From NCBI GenBank assembly GCA_030652315.1, contig JAUSAX010000076.1, forward strand, positions 1-53,863: a stretch of DNA of 53,863 nucleotides, in the 5' to 3' direction. This document shows positions 23,833 to 32,528 of this stretch, piece after piece. Origin of the DNA: Afipia sp. Lineage in GTDB: Bacteria; Pseudomonadota; Alphaproteobacteria; Rhizobiales; Xanthobacteraceae. Made by a program: the position numbers and the translations under genes. The first letter of the stretch is position 1. Every line of letters starts with the position of its first letter. The notes under the pieces are model-generated. The model had not been told where the DNA came from, ran no database searches, and saw only the letters and a list, made by a program, of their open reading frames with translations.

Positions 23833-26800
23833 GTGGCCGGGCGACAACGGATAGACCGCGTCAGGCGCCAATATAATCAATGGGTTGCAAACCAGACCCT
23901 TGAGGACTACGCGCTTCGCTTCACGGCGAAGAGTGCGCGGCGCTGGTCTGCGGCACGCGTGGCGAACACAGCCCTGGGCGCGATCTCGTTTCTGGCGCTC
24001 GAGGCTATCGGCGGCACGATCACGCTGAACTACGGCGTCACCAACGCCACCGCTGCTATTCTCGTGGTCAGCATCATCATTTTTTGCTGCGGACTGCCGA
24101 TTGCCTATTATGCCGCCAGATATGGCGTCGATATCGACCTGCTTACCCGCGGCGCCGGCTTCGGCTACATCGGCTCGACGATCACATCGCTGATCTACGC
24201 CTCCTTCACCTTCATCTTCTTCGCCATCGAGGCCGTCATTCTCGCGATGGCGCTGGAACTCTGTTTCGGTATCCCCCGCCCGATCGGTTATCTCATCAGC
24301 GCGGTGGTCATCATCCCGCTTGTCACCCACGGCATCACACTGATCAGCCGCTTCCAGTTGTGGACGCAGCCGTTCTGGATCCTGCTCCATATTCTGCCCT
24401 TCGCGGCCATCGCCATCAAAAGCCCCGGTTCGTTTGCGGAGTGGACCGCGTTTCCGGGCGAGCACGGCAATCCGTCGGGACATCTCGATCTGTTGCTGTT
24501 CGGGACCGCGGCGTCCGTCGTTTTTGCGCTGGTGGCGCAGATCGGCGAACAGGTCGACTTCCTGCGGTTTCTTCCGCGCGACCGTCGGACCTCGAAGCGC
24601 GCATGGTGGATCGCAATGATCAGCGCCGGTCCCGGCTGGATCGTGCCCGGCGCGATCAAAATGCTGGCCGGATCGTTCCTCGCCTTCTTCGCGCTCAAGC
24701 ACGGCGTGACTGCCGAGTACGCCGCCGAACCCGCGCATATGTATCTCGAAGCGTTTCGTTACGTCCTCTCACAGCCGGACCTCGCGCTGGCTTTGACCGG
24801 CACGTTCGTCATTCTTTCGCAGCTCAAGATCAACGTCACCAACGCCTATGCGGGCTCGATCGCATGGTCGAATTTCTTCTCACGGCTGACGCACAGTCAT
24901 CCGGGCCGCGTGGTGTGGCTGGTGTTCAATGTGCTGGTCGCGCTGCTGCTGATGGAAATCGGCGTCTACAAAGCGCTGGAGCAAACGCTGGCGCTCTACT
25001 CGAACGTCGCCATCGCGTGGGTCGGCGCTCTGGTCGCCGACCTCATCGTCAACAAGCCGCTCGGCCTGCGCCCGCAACACATGGAGTTCAAGCGCGCGCA
25101 CCTCTACGACATCAATCCGGTCGGCGTCGGCGCCATGACCATCGCAACCATCGTGTCGATCAGCGCGTTCTACGGCTTCTTCGGAACCACCGCGAAAGCG
25201 CTCGCGCCGTTCGTGGCGTTGACCGTCGCCTTCCTGACTGCGCCGGTGATCGCGTGGGCGACCGGCGGCAAGTACTACATCGCGCGCAAGCCGAAGCGGA
25301 GCTGGCAGAATCTTGAATCGATCAAGTGCTGCATCTGTGAACACGCGTTCGAGCCGGAAGACATGGCCTCATGCCCGGCCTATGCAGGACCGATCTGCTC
25401 GCTGTGCTGTTCATTGGATGCCCGCTGCCACGATCTGTGCAAGCCCCATGCACGCATCCAGTCTCAGCTGTCAGAAACTCTCGGCAAGCTTCTTCCTCAA
25501 GCCATTTATGCGCGCATCAACTCGCAGTTGGGGCATTACCTCGGCGTCTTTGCCGCCTCCGCCGGCCTTGTCGGCTTGACGCTCGGACTGATCTACCTGC
25601 AGTCCTCGACAGTGATTGCGGTGGATCATATCCAGCTTTCGGACGTGCTCTGGAAAGTCTTCTTCGCCTTGACGATTATCATCGGCGTTGTGGCGTGGCT
25701 GTTCGTTCTCGCCAAACAAAGCCGTCAGGCAGCCGAGGCCGAAACAAAGCGGCAGACCACGTTGCTGATGCAGGAAATCGACGCCCACCGGAAAACCGAT
25801 ATCGAGCTGCAACGCGCCAAGGAGGTGGCTGAATCCGCCAATCTCGCCAAGAGCCGATATGTCGTCGGCCTCAGCCACGAGTTGCGCTCGCCGCTCAACG
25901 CCATCAGCGGCTACGCCCAGTTGCTCGAACAGGACGCGACTCTCCAGCCGAAGCCGCGCGATCAGGTCCGCGTGGTTCGCCGCAGTGCCGATCATCTGTC
26001 AGGCCTGATCGACGGACTGCTGGATATTTCGAAAATCGAAGCCGGACGGTTGCATCTGTCGCGCGACGAGGTACGGCTACACGCCTTCCTCGATCAGCTT
26101 GTCGGCATGTTCCGCCTGCAGGCGGCAGCGAAGAATGTCGAATTCGTGTTTCAGCGGCCGGAGACCCTCCCCCCGGTCGTCTATGCCGATGAGAAGCGGC
26201 TGCGGCAGATTCTGATCAATCTGCTGTCGAACGCCATCAAGTTCACCCAGAGCGGCAGCGTTCATTTTATCGTGCATTACCGCAGTCCCGTCGCCGAATT
26301 CGAGGTGCGCGACACTGGCCCCGGCATTCATGCCGACGATCTGGATCGGATCTTTGCGCCGTTCGAACGTGGCGCACTCGGCATCGCCCAGCCGCAAACC
26401 GGTACCGGATTGGGCCTCACCATCAGCAAGCTACTCGCCGGCGTGATGGGCGGCGATATCCGCGTCACTTCCACTGTCGGAAAAGGCAGCACGTTCCAGG
26501 TGAAGATGTTGCTGTCCGAGGTCACCAATCCGACTCGCATCAAGGCGATCAACGCCCCGATCTACGGCTATCACGGCCCGCGCAAAACCATTCTCATCAC
26601 CGACGACGATCCGACTCACCGCGACTTGCTGCGCGAAATCCTCGCCCCGCTCGGCTTCATCATTCTGAGCGCACCCGACGGCGCGACGTGTCTCAATCTG
26701 GCGCAGCATTGTCAACCGGACATGTTTCTGCTCGACATTTCCATGGCGGAAATCGACGGCTGGTCAGTCGCTGAAAGCCTCCGCACCGCCGGTCACCACA

Positions 26801-27219
26801 ACGCCCGCATCCTGATGATTTCAGCGAGCGCGCTCGAAGCACATGGCGCGCCGCTGGCGCAGCCGTTCCACGACGGTTACCTGATGAAGCCGATCGACGT
26901 GCCGCGCCTGCTGGAGTTGATCGGCCAGTTGCTCAAGATCGAATGGTCGCACGAGCCCGGTCCGGTTCAGACGATGGAAGCCGCAGCCGCCGCATGGAAC
27001 GCAGACAAGGATCCGAGCCCGCCGGTGCAGTATGTCAACGAACTGATCGATCTCGGGCAAATCGGCTACGTCACCGCCATTCATCGCAAACTTGACCAGA
27101 TCGACAAGGATCATCCGGAGCACGCGCCCTTCGTGTCGCAGATGCGCTCGCTGGTCGAGCGGTTCGATCTCGGGCAATACATGGCAACCCTCCAGAATGT
27201 GCAGCGCCATGATCATTGA
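23833..27219 (+). CDS. NCS1-type permease - histidine kinase - receiver fusion (hybrid sensor kinase)
   Basis: This is a 1128-residue membrane protein. Residues ~30-485 form a 12-helix region resembling the nucleobase:cation symporter-1 family (cytosine/allantoin-type permeases; EAIGGTITLNYGVTNATAAI near 57). Residues 499-536 hold nine cysteines (CCIC, then C, C, CC, C, C) that look metal-binding. Two more helices (~570-590, 605-627) and a coiled coil lead to HisKA (SHELRSPLNAISGY, phospho-His at 682), the ATPase (N box LINLLSNAIKFT, DTGPGI, GTGLGL) and a receiver (phospho-Asp at 968, FLLDISM). An ~90-residue helical tail follows. GTG 23833 is preferred, since GGAG lies 6 nt before it; earlier in-frame starts lack a site. 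The next gene overlaps it and encodes a LuxR-type regulator. It probably senses a nitrogen compound for the urt-fmd operon. Confidence 0.88.
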   Translation: MAGRQRIDRVRRQYNQWVANQTLEDYALRFTAKSARRWSAARVANTALGAISFLALEAIGGTITLNYGVTNATAAILVVSIIIFCCGLPIAYYAARYGVDIDLLTRGAGFGYIGSTITSLIYASFTFIFFAIEAVILAMALELCFGIPRPIGYLISAVVIIPLVTHGITLISRFQLWTQPFWILLHILPFAAIAIKSPGSFAEWTAFPGEHGNPSGHLDLLLFGTAASVVFALVAQIGEQVDFLRFLPRDRRTSKRAWWIAMISAGPGWIVPGAIKMLAGSFLAFFALKHGVTAEYAAEPAHMYLEAFRYVLSQPDLALALTGTFVILSQLKINVTNAYAGSIAWSNFFSRLTHSHPGRVVWLVFNVLVALLLMEIGVYKALEQTLALYSNVAIAWVGALVADLIVNKPLGLRPQHMEFKRAHLYDINPVGVGAMTIATIVSISAFYGFFGTTAKALAPFVALTVAFLTAPVIAWATGGKYYIARKPKRSWQNLESIKCCICEHAFEPEDMASCPAYAGPICSLCCSLDARCHDLCKPHARIQSQLSETLGKLLPQAIYARINSQLGHYLGVFAASAGLVGLTLGLIYLQSSTVIAVDHIQLSDVLWKVFFALTIIIGVVAWLFVLAKQSRQAAEAETKRQTTLLMQEIDAHRKTDIELQRAKEVAESANLAKSRYVVGLSHELRSPLNAISGYAQLLEQDATLQPKPRDQVRVVRRSADHLSGLIDGLLDISKIEAGRLHLSRDEVRLHAFLDQLVGMFRLQAAAKNVEFVFQRPETLPPVVYADEKRLRQILINLLSNAIKFTQSGSVHFIVHYRSPVAEFEVRDTGPGIHADDLDRIFAPFERGALGIAQPQTGTGLGLTISKLLAGVMGGDIRVTSTVGKGSTFQVKMLLSEVTNPTRIKAINAPIYGYHGPRKTILITDDDPTHRDLLREILAPLGFIILSAPDGATCLNLAQHCQPDMFLLDISMAEIDGWSVAESLRTAGHHNARILMISASALEAHGAPLAQPFHDGYLMKPIDVPRLLELIGQLLKIEWSHEPGPVQTMEAAAAAWNADKDPSPPVQYVNELIDLGQIGYVTAIHRKLDQIDKDHPEHAPFVSQMRSLVERFDLGQYMATLQNVQRHDH

Positions 27220-28126
27220 AGGCAAATCCCGCGACACTGTTCTCATCGTCGACGACTCGCCTGAAACGCTGCGCATGCTGACGGACGCACTGGACGGTGC
27301 CGGCATGACCGTGATGGTCGCGCTGGACGGCGCGTCAGCGCTGCGCATCGGCGAACAGATCGTGCCGGATATCATCCTGCTCGATGCCGTGATGCCCGGC
27401 ATGGACGGCTTCGAAACCTGCCGCCGTCTCAAGCTCGAGGCCAAGCTCGCCGGTGTGCCGGTCATCTTCATGACGGGTCTGGCTGAAAGCGAACATATCG
27501 TGCGGGGGCTGGAGGCCGGCGGCGTCGACTACGTGACCAAGCCGACCGTCATCGTTGAGATGTTGGCTCGGATCAAGGTACACCTCGCCAATGCGCGGCT
27601 GACGCAAAGTGCGCGCGCCGCACTGGACGTGTCGGGGCGCTACCTGTTTGCGGTCGACCATCGCGGGCGCATCATCTGGGCAACCCCGCAGGCGGAAAAA
27701 CTGGCGCGCGCCAGAGGCGCCGACGAAAAATTCGAACTGCCGGAGCCGTGGCTCGACTGGCTCGACCAGATCTATCGGGGAATGGCGGAATCAAAATCGC
27801 CGCCCGCGATTTCGTTCCGTGATGAGAAGCTTCGCCTGCAATACATGGGCCGGCTCGGCGCGAACGAATTCCTGCTCCGGCTGGCGCGGGACACCAGTTC
27901 GGATTCGCCAGCGGAATTCAGCAAGGAGCTAGGGCTAACCAGCCGAGAGGGCGAAGTGCTGTCCTGGCTGAGCAAAGGCAAGACCAACCGCGACATCGCG
28001 CAGATCCTGGGCCTCAGCCCGCGCACGGTCGACAAGCATCTTGAGCAGATTTACGCAAAGCTCGGCGTCGAAAACCGCACCGCCGCGGCAGCCGTTGCCA
28101 CCAATGCCAGTCATAGGAATTCCTGA
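27209..28126 (+). CDS. LuxR-type response regulator with receiver, PAS-like and HTH domains
   Basis: This is a 305-residue protein. Residues 8-125 are a receiver (VLIVDDSPETL, phospho-Asp 59 in IILLDAVMPGMDG, Lys 111 in DYVTKP). Residues ~142-215 look PAS-like (RYLFAVDHRGRIIWATPQAE). A LuxR HTH follows at ~243-300 (LTSREGEVLSWLSKGKTNRD, LSPRTVDKHLEQIYAKLGV). It overlaps the kinase gene by 11 nt, so the two form a two-component pair, with the receiver in the kinase as a phosphorelay step or side branch. The start is the ATG at 27209, where the receiver begins. The likely target is the divergent urt-fmd operon; this is inference. Confidence 0.88.
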   Translation: MIIEGKSRDTVLIVDDSPETLRMLTDALDGAGMTVMVALDGASALRIGEQIVPDIILLDAVMPGMDGFETCRRLKLEAKLAGVPVIFMTGLAESEHIVRGLEAGGVDYVTKPTVIVEMLARIKVHLANARLTQSARAALDVSGRYLFAVDHRGRIIWATPQAEKLARARGADEKFELPEPWLDWLDQIYRGMAESKSPPAISFRDEKLRLQYMGRLGANEFLLRLARDTSSDSPAEFSKELGLTSREGEVLSWLSKGKTNRDIAQILGLSPRTVDKHLEQIYAKLGVENRTAAAAVATNASHRNS

Positions 28127-28221
28127 CGGAATGAACGAGGCAACACGATTTTTGGAAAAAGAACAAACTACGGACAGACAAGAAGTGGTTGACTTTATTG
28201 CCTTAAGCGCAATCAAAGCTT

Positions 28222-28298
28222 TGGCGATCCCGGGAAGACTCGAACTTCCGACCTGCGGTTTAGGAAACCGCCGCTCTATCCGGCTGAGCTACGGGACC
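28222..28298 (-). tRNA. tRNA-Arg (anticodon CCU)
   Basis: The gene is 77 nt including an encoded CCA. The acceptor stem GGTCCCG pairs with CGGGATC (one G-T pair) with discriminator G. The D arm is GCTC...GAGC. The anticodon stem GCGGT/ACCGC has loop TTCCTAA, giving CCT. The T arm is GGAAG-TTCGAGT-CTTCC. It is intact, and its 3' half is duplicated at 3407-3453. tRNA-Arg(CCU) is a common integration target for genomic islands. Confidence 0.95.
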
Positions 28299-28447
28299 GG
28301 TCGCATCCCTCGCGGAGATAGCCGCAAGAGCATTTAAAACTTTCGCGATTCCATACCAGAGCGCGCGCGCCACCGCCACCCTGCCTTGTAACCGTCATAC
28401 CGAAACACTAGTCTTCTCGCAGGGTGGGCGTTCGACAGGAGATAACG

Positions 28448-29056
28448 ATGGGTTTGCTCGACATTCTCAACGGCATGCAGAACGGACCTCGCGGTCCAAG
28501 CGAGCCAAGCACACCGGGCGAAAGCAGCGGCGGGATGTCGCCAATGACCATGGCGATCCTTGCCCTTCTTGCCTACAAGGCGGTCAAACACATTGGCGGA
28601 AGCCAGTCCGGGGCGAACCCGGCGGGCAACGCGCCGGCGCCATCCACACCGACGCCGCTGCCCGGAACGACAACGGCCAGCACCGGCGGGCTTAGTGGTG
28701 GCCTTGGCGACCTGATGAAAGGCCCGCTCGGCGGAGCCCTCGGCGGATTGCTGGCAGGCGGCGCAGCGGGCAGCGTTCTCAGCGGCGGCCTGAACGATCT
28801 GCTCAAGCAGTTCCAGGAAAAGGGCCAGACCGAGACCGCGAATTCGTGGGTCAGCCCCGGTCCCAACAAGCAGATCTCGCCGGGCGACCTCGCCTCTGCG
28901 CTCGGTGCGGACCAGATCAGCACGCTGACGTCGCAAACCGGCATGTCCCGCGACGAACTGCTTGCGGGTCTCGCGAGACAGCTGCCCGACGTCATCAATC
29001 AGCTGACGCCCGATGGCCGGCTGCCGACCGAGCGCGAAGCTTCGCGCTGGATTTGA
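28448..29056 (+). CDS. YidB-family (DUF937-like) protein
   Basis: This is a 202-residue protein. Its start MGLLDILNGMQNG follows AGGAGATAACG, which fixes the ATG at 28448. A short hydrophobic stretch (MTMAILALLAYKAVKHIGG, residues ~35-53) precedes a Gly/Ala/Pro-rich low-complexity linker (~55-115). The conserved C-terminal YidB domain follows, with LKQFQEKGQTETANSWVSPG, then ALGADQISTLTSQTGMSRDE and LPDVINQLTPDGRLPTE. Function unknown. It heads a plus-strand pair with the small membrane protein at 29143. Confidence 0.85.
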   Translation: MGLLDILNGMQNGPRGPSEPSTPGESSGGMSPMTMAILALLAYKAVKHIGGSQSGANPAGNAPAPSTPTPLPGTTTASTGGLSGGLGDLMKGPLGGALGGLLAGGAAGSVLSGGLNDLLKQFQEKGQTETANSWVSPGPNKQISPGDLASALGADQISTLTSQTGMSRDELLAGLARQLPDVINQLTPDGRLPTEREASRWI

Positions 29057-29068
29057 TTGGCGTCACGA

Positions 29069-29098
29069 CAGCGTGGAGTGATGTTTCGCTCCACGCTG
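29069..29098 (+). terminator. Stem-loop between the YidB-like and YeaQ-like genes
   Basis: A 10-bp perfect stem CAGCGTGGAG / CTCCACGCTG with a 10-nt loop and no T-run. It is probably an mRNA-stabilising or weak termination structure. Confidence 0.5.
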
Positions 29099-29142
29099 AC
29101 CGGCAAGCGTCTCTTTGAATTCAAGCACGAAGGATACCAGCA

Positions 29143-29415
29143 ATGCTCTACGTTCTTTTTGTCGGATTGGTCGCGGGTTTCATTGCACGGCTTTTATCGC
29201 CTGGTCCGAACAATCCGACAGGCTTCATCCTGACGATTGTGCTCGGCATCGTCGGCGCGTTTCTGGCAACCTTCATCGGTCAGGCTATCGGCTTCTACAG
29301 CCCGAGTCAGGGCGCCGGCTTTATCACCGCCACCATCGGCGCGCTGGTCGTGCTGTTTATCTGGAACAGACTGGTTGCCCGCGGGGTCGTGTCCGACCCC
29401 GGCAACAAGGTCTGA
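29143..29415 (+). CDS. GlsB/YeaQ/YmgE-family small membrane protein
   Basis: This is a 90-residue protein with three hydrophobic segments and the family motifs GLVAGFIARLLSPGPNNPTG and GAGFITATIGALVVLFIW. Members are stress-associated inner-membrane proteins (transglycosylase-associated family) of unknown biochemical role. The start is preceded by AAGGA at a normal distance. Confidence 0.9.
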   Translation: MLYVLFVGLVAGFIARLLSPGPNNPTGFILTIVLGIVGAFLATFIGQAIGFYSPSQGAGFITATIGALVVLFIWNRLVARGVVSDPGNKV

Positions 29416-29452
29416 GCAGCAGGATTATTCGTCCTGCGCTCAGGACGCAGGA

Positions 29453-30259
29453 TCAGGTCCGCTTTGGAAGAACGGCTGGTCCGAGGTGCGCGCCCGCATC
29501 GATCCGCATGATTTCTCCGGTGATGCTGCGCGAAGCCGGGCTGGCGAGAAAGCAGACAAGCTCGGCAACATCTCCCGCAGTGGAAGCGATCTGAAGCGGC
29601 GATTGCTCCGTCACCATGTTACGGATCTTCCCGGCCAGTTCGGGACCCCGGCCCTTGGTGAACCACGGCGTATCGATATAGCCGGGGCAAACTGCATTGA
29701 CGCGGATCAGCGGCGCGAGCGCGCGCGACAATGAAAGGGTGATGCTGTTCAGCGCGCCCTTGCTTGCGACATAGGCGACTGAAGATCCGATGCCGGCGAT
29801 CCCGGCAATCGACGAGACATTCACAACCGACGAGCTGCGGCCGGAATGCTTCGCACCGGCCTCCAGCAGCGCGCGCGCCGCGCGGACCATCTGAAATGGC
29901 CCGATGGTGTTCACACCGTAGATGCGCTGGAAGTCTTCCGCCGACAGGCCTTCGAGATCGCCATGATCGACATGCTTGGTCGTGCCCGCATTGTTGATCA
30001 GGCCGTCGAGCCGCCCCCATGGCGCCGCGGCGGCCACGATCTTCTTGCAATCCTCATCGCGCGACACATCGCCCTGCACGACCACAACGTCGGCGGCGCC
30101 CGCGCTTCGGCATTCATCCGCGGTCTGCTCGGCTTCCTTCTGGCTCGACGAATAGTTGATGACGAGGCGCGCGCCCTGCTTCGCCAGCAATGCGGCGGAC
30201 GCCGCGCCGAGACCCGATGCGGAGCCTGTTACAATTACCGTCAATCCATCCTTGGCCAT
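29453..30259 (-). CDS. Short-chain dehydrogenase/reductase
   Basis: This is a 268-residue SDR with an intact set of motifs: TGSASGLGAASAALL, DGLINNAGTTK, VVNVSSIAGIAGIG, YVASKGALNSI (Tyr and Lys) and SRSITGEIMRIDAGAHLG. NYSSSQKEAEQ after the second strand suggests NADP(H). It is the last gene of the minus-strand operon with an acyl-CoA synthetase, a VOC protein and an enoyl-CoA hydratase, so a 3-hydroxyacyl or related intermediate is a plausible substrate. The gap to the synthetase gene is 136 nt. Confidence 0.9.
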   Translation of the reverse strand: MAKDGLTVIVTGSASGLGAASAALLAKQGARLVINYSSSQKEAEQTADECRSAGAADVVVVQGDVSRDEDCKKIVAAAAPWGRLDGLINNAGTTKHVDHGDLEGLSAEDFQRIYGVNTIGPFQMVRAARALLEAGAKHSGRSSSVVNVSSIAGIAGIGSSVAYVASKGALNSITLSLSRALAPLIRVNAVCPGYIDTPWFTKGRGPELAGKIRNMVTEQSPLQIASTAGDVAELVCFLASPASRSITGEIMRIDAGAHLGPAVLPKRT

Positions 30260-30395
30260 CTCTTGTCCTTCTTGCGAGGCTGTCGTTGCGCGCGCAATCT
30301 AGCGGCCAATTTCCGGCCGCGACAGCGATTTTCCGGCCGCCTCCGTATGCGAATGGCAGATGCGCAACGGCCGCACCAATGTCCGCCCGGCGAAA

Positions 30396-32522
30396 TCAGC
30401 CTGGAGCGGCGACCTTTCCGGCAACCAACGCATCGACGATGGTGATGCCCGCGCCTTCCTCGTGCACGCGAACCGGATTGATCTCGATCTCCGACACACG
30501 ATCCTTCAATGCGACGGCCAGCTCGGACATCTGCGCGATCAGCCTTGCGAGCGTGCCCGTGTCGGCCTTCGCGGCCCCGCGGAATCCGTGGAGCAGCGCC
30601 ACTGATTTAAGTTCGCCGATCATCGCGGCAGCTTCCGCTTCATCGACCGGCGCCGGCCGATAAACCACGTCCCTGAACAGTTCGGTCGCGATGCCGCCAA
30701 GCCCGGCCATCACGATCGGGCCGAACGTCGCGTCGTTGACGGTGCCGACAATCATCTCGATGCCCTGCCGCGCCATCGGCCCCACCAGCACGCCCTGGAT
30801 CTCGGCGCCCGGCTTGAACCGGGATGCACTTTTGATCAAATCGCTGAAAGCCGCCGCCGCGTCATCGGCGTTACGGATGTTGACCCGCACACCGCCGGCT
30901 TCGCTCTTGTGCGGGATATCACGCGACTGGATTTTCATCACCACCGGAAAATCCATGCCGGAAAGCACGGCCGCGAGTTCGGCCTGATCCCGCACCAGAC
31001 TCTCCTGCGGCACCGCAATCCCGGCGCCGCGCAGCAGCGCCTTGCTCTCATGCTCCGAGAGGCGTTCCGGTACGGCGCTTTCGGAAAGCGTCAGACGCGG
31101 TGAAGCAGCCTCTGCGCGGAGCGAAAGCGCAAACCTGCTCCGGTATACAAGGCGGCTGACGGCCCGGCCGAGCGCGGCAATGCCCGAAAACGCCACGATA
31201 CCGGAGGCAGCCAGTTCCGTGCGCGCGAACTGCGACGGCAACGTGTAGGTGAAGAACAGAATCGGCTTTCGCTGGGCATCGATCAGCGGTTTGATTTCGT
31301 CCCGCTTGACCGGGATGCGCGTTTCACTCGCCAGCGACACCACGACGACGATCGCGTCGATGCCATCGGATTGCTCGAGCAGTTCGACGACCTTCTGCAA
31401 GCCGCCGCTGTGAACCGCCTGCGCCGTGATGTCGACGGGGTTACGCGGCGAACCGTAGGACGGGATCAGCGCGCGAACCTGCGTTTGCAGCGCTTCGGAA
31501 AGCTCCGGAATCTGCAGGCCTTCCGCCGCAAGTGTATCCGCCACCCACGCGCCCGCGCCGCCCGACACGGTGACGATTGCAACACGATCGCCGCGCGGCA
31601 ACGGTGCGGTGGCGAACGCGGCGGCGATTGCAACCGCCTCATCGAGATCGTTGGAGACGATGAAACCGTATTTGGCGAACACCGCATCGTAAGCCGCCGT
31701 CCAGCCTGCCATGCTGGCGGTGTGGGACGCAGCCGCGCGTTCGCCCGCGCCGGAGCGGCCGACCTTGGCGACAATCACCGGCTTGCCGGCCTCGGCAGCG
31801 CGGCATGCGGCCGAAACAAACATCTCGGGATCACGGATGCCCTCGATGAACATCAGGATCACGTCGGTGTTCGCGTCCTGCGCCATGTAGTCGAGAAACT
31901 CACCGGCGGCGAGGTCGGACTCATTCCCGGTGCTGATGACGTTGCTGACGGCGACGCCCATCGCCTTTGCACGATTGTAGATCGCAAACCCGATGCCGCC
32001 GCTTTGGGCGATGATGCCGACGCGGCGCGGTGTCGCCAACAGCCGCGGCGCATCCGGATTGACATCGACCGTCGGGCTGAAGGTGGCCGCGATGCGCTGC
32101 GGCTCGTTGTAGAAACCTTCGGCGTTCGGCCCCGAGATGCGCATGCCGGTGCGTTTCGCAAGCTGTGCGATGTCGGCTTGCATGCCGGCGCTCTCACCGC
32201 CCTCCTCCGCGAAGCCTGAGGAAATCACAATCGCGTTCTTCGCTCCCGCTGCCGCGCATTCCTGCAGGGCGACGAGAACCGCACGCGCCGGAATGATCAC
32301 GATGGCGAGATCGACCGGCGCGCCAATCGCCGTGATCGACGGATAGCACCGAAGATCGCCGATGCTGTCACAGGAAGGATTGACGGGATAGATCTCTCCG
32401 GCAAATCCATTCCTGCGCAGAAACGTCAGCAACATGCCGGGGATTTTCTTGTCGTCCCGCGACGCGCCGATGATTGCGATGCTTTTTGGCGAGAAGAACG
32501 TGTCCAGCGGGTGTTTCGACAT
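30396..32522 (-). CDS. NDP-forming acyl-CoA synthetase (acetate-CoA ligase family)
   Basis: This is a 708-residue fused alpha-beta enzyme that makes or breaks acyl-CoA with ATP or GTP through a phosphohistidine. In order it has a CoA-binding domain (residues 8-130; SIAIIGASRDDKKIPG), a succinyl-CoA ligase-like domain (150-295) with the phospho-His in AAASHTASMAGW (His 267), a ligase-CoA domain (300-440) and an ATP-grasp domain (~490-700; FPVVMKIQSRDIPHKSEAGG, AIIV-type GLGGIATEL). It should activate the acid brought in by the binding protein at 34222. It lies 6 nt from the VOC gene and is co-transcribed. Confidence 0.92.
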   Translation of the reverse strand: MSKHPLDTFFSPKSIAIIGASRDDKKIPGMLLTFLRRNGFAGEIYPVNPSCDSIGDLRCYPSITAIGAPVDLAIVIIPARAVLVALQECAAAGAKNAIVISSGFAEEGGESAGMQADIAQLAKRTGMRISGPNAEGFYNEPQRIAATFSPTVDVNPDAPRLLATPRRVGIIAQSGGIGFAIYNRAKAMGVAVSNVISTGNESDLAAGEFLDYMAQDANTDVILMFIEGIRDPEMFVSAACRAAEAGKPVIVAKVGRSGAGERAAASHTASMAGWTAAYDAVFAKYGFIVSNDLDEAVAIAAAFATAPLPRGDRVAIVTVSGGAGAWVADTLAAEGLQIPELSEALQTQVRALIPSYGSPRNPVDITAQAVHSGGLQKVVELLEQSDGIDAIVVVVSLASETRIPVKRDEIKPLIDAQRKPILFFTYTLPSQFARTELAASGIVAFSGIAALGRAVSRLVYRSRFALSLRAEAASPRLTLSESAVPERLSEHESKALLRGAGIAVPQESLVRDQAELAAVLSGMDFPVVMKIQSRDIPHKSEAGGVRVNIRNADDAAAAFSDLIKSASRFKPGAEIQGVLVGPMARQGIEMIVGTVNDATFGPIVMAGLGGIATELFRDVVYRPAPVDEAEAAAMIGELKSVALLHGFRGAAKADTGTLARLIAQMSELAVALKDRVSEIEINPVRVHEEGAGITIVDALVAGKVAAPG

Positions 32523-32528
32523 CTTGGC

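Noticed and set aside
3454..28221. Integrase, transposase or conjugation gene expected for an island
   Set aside because: I looked along both strands and found none; every sizeable frame is accounted for by other products.
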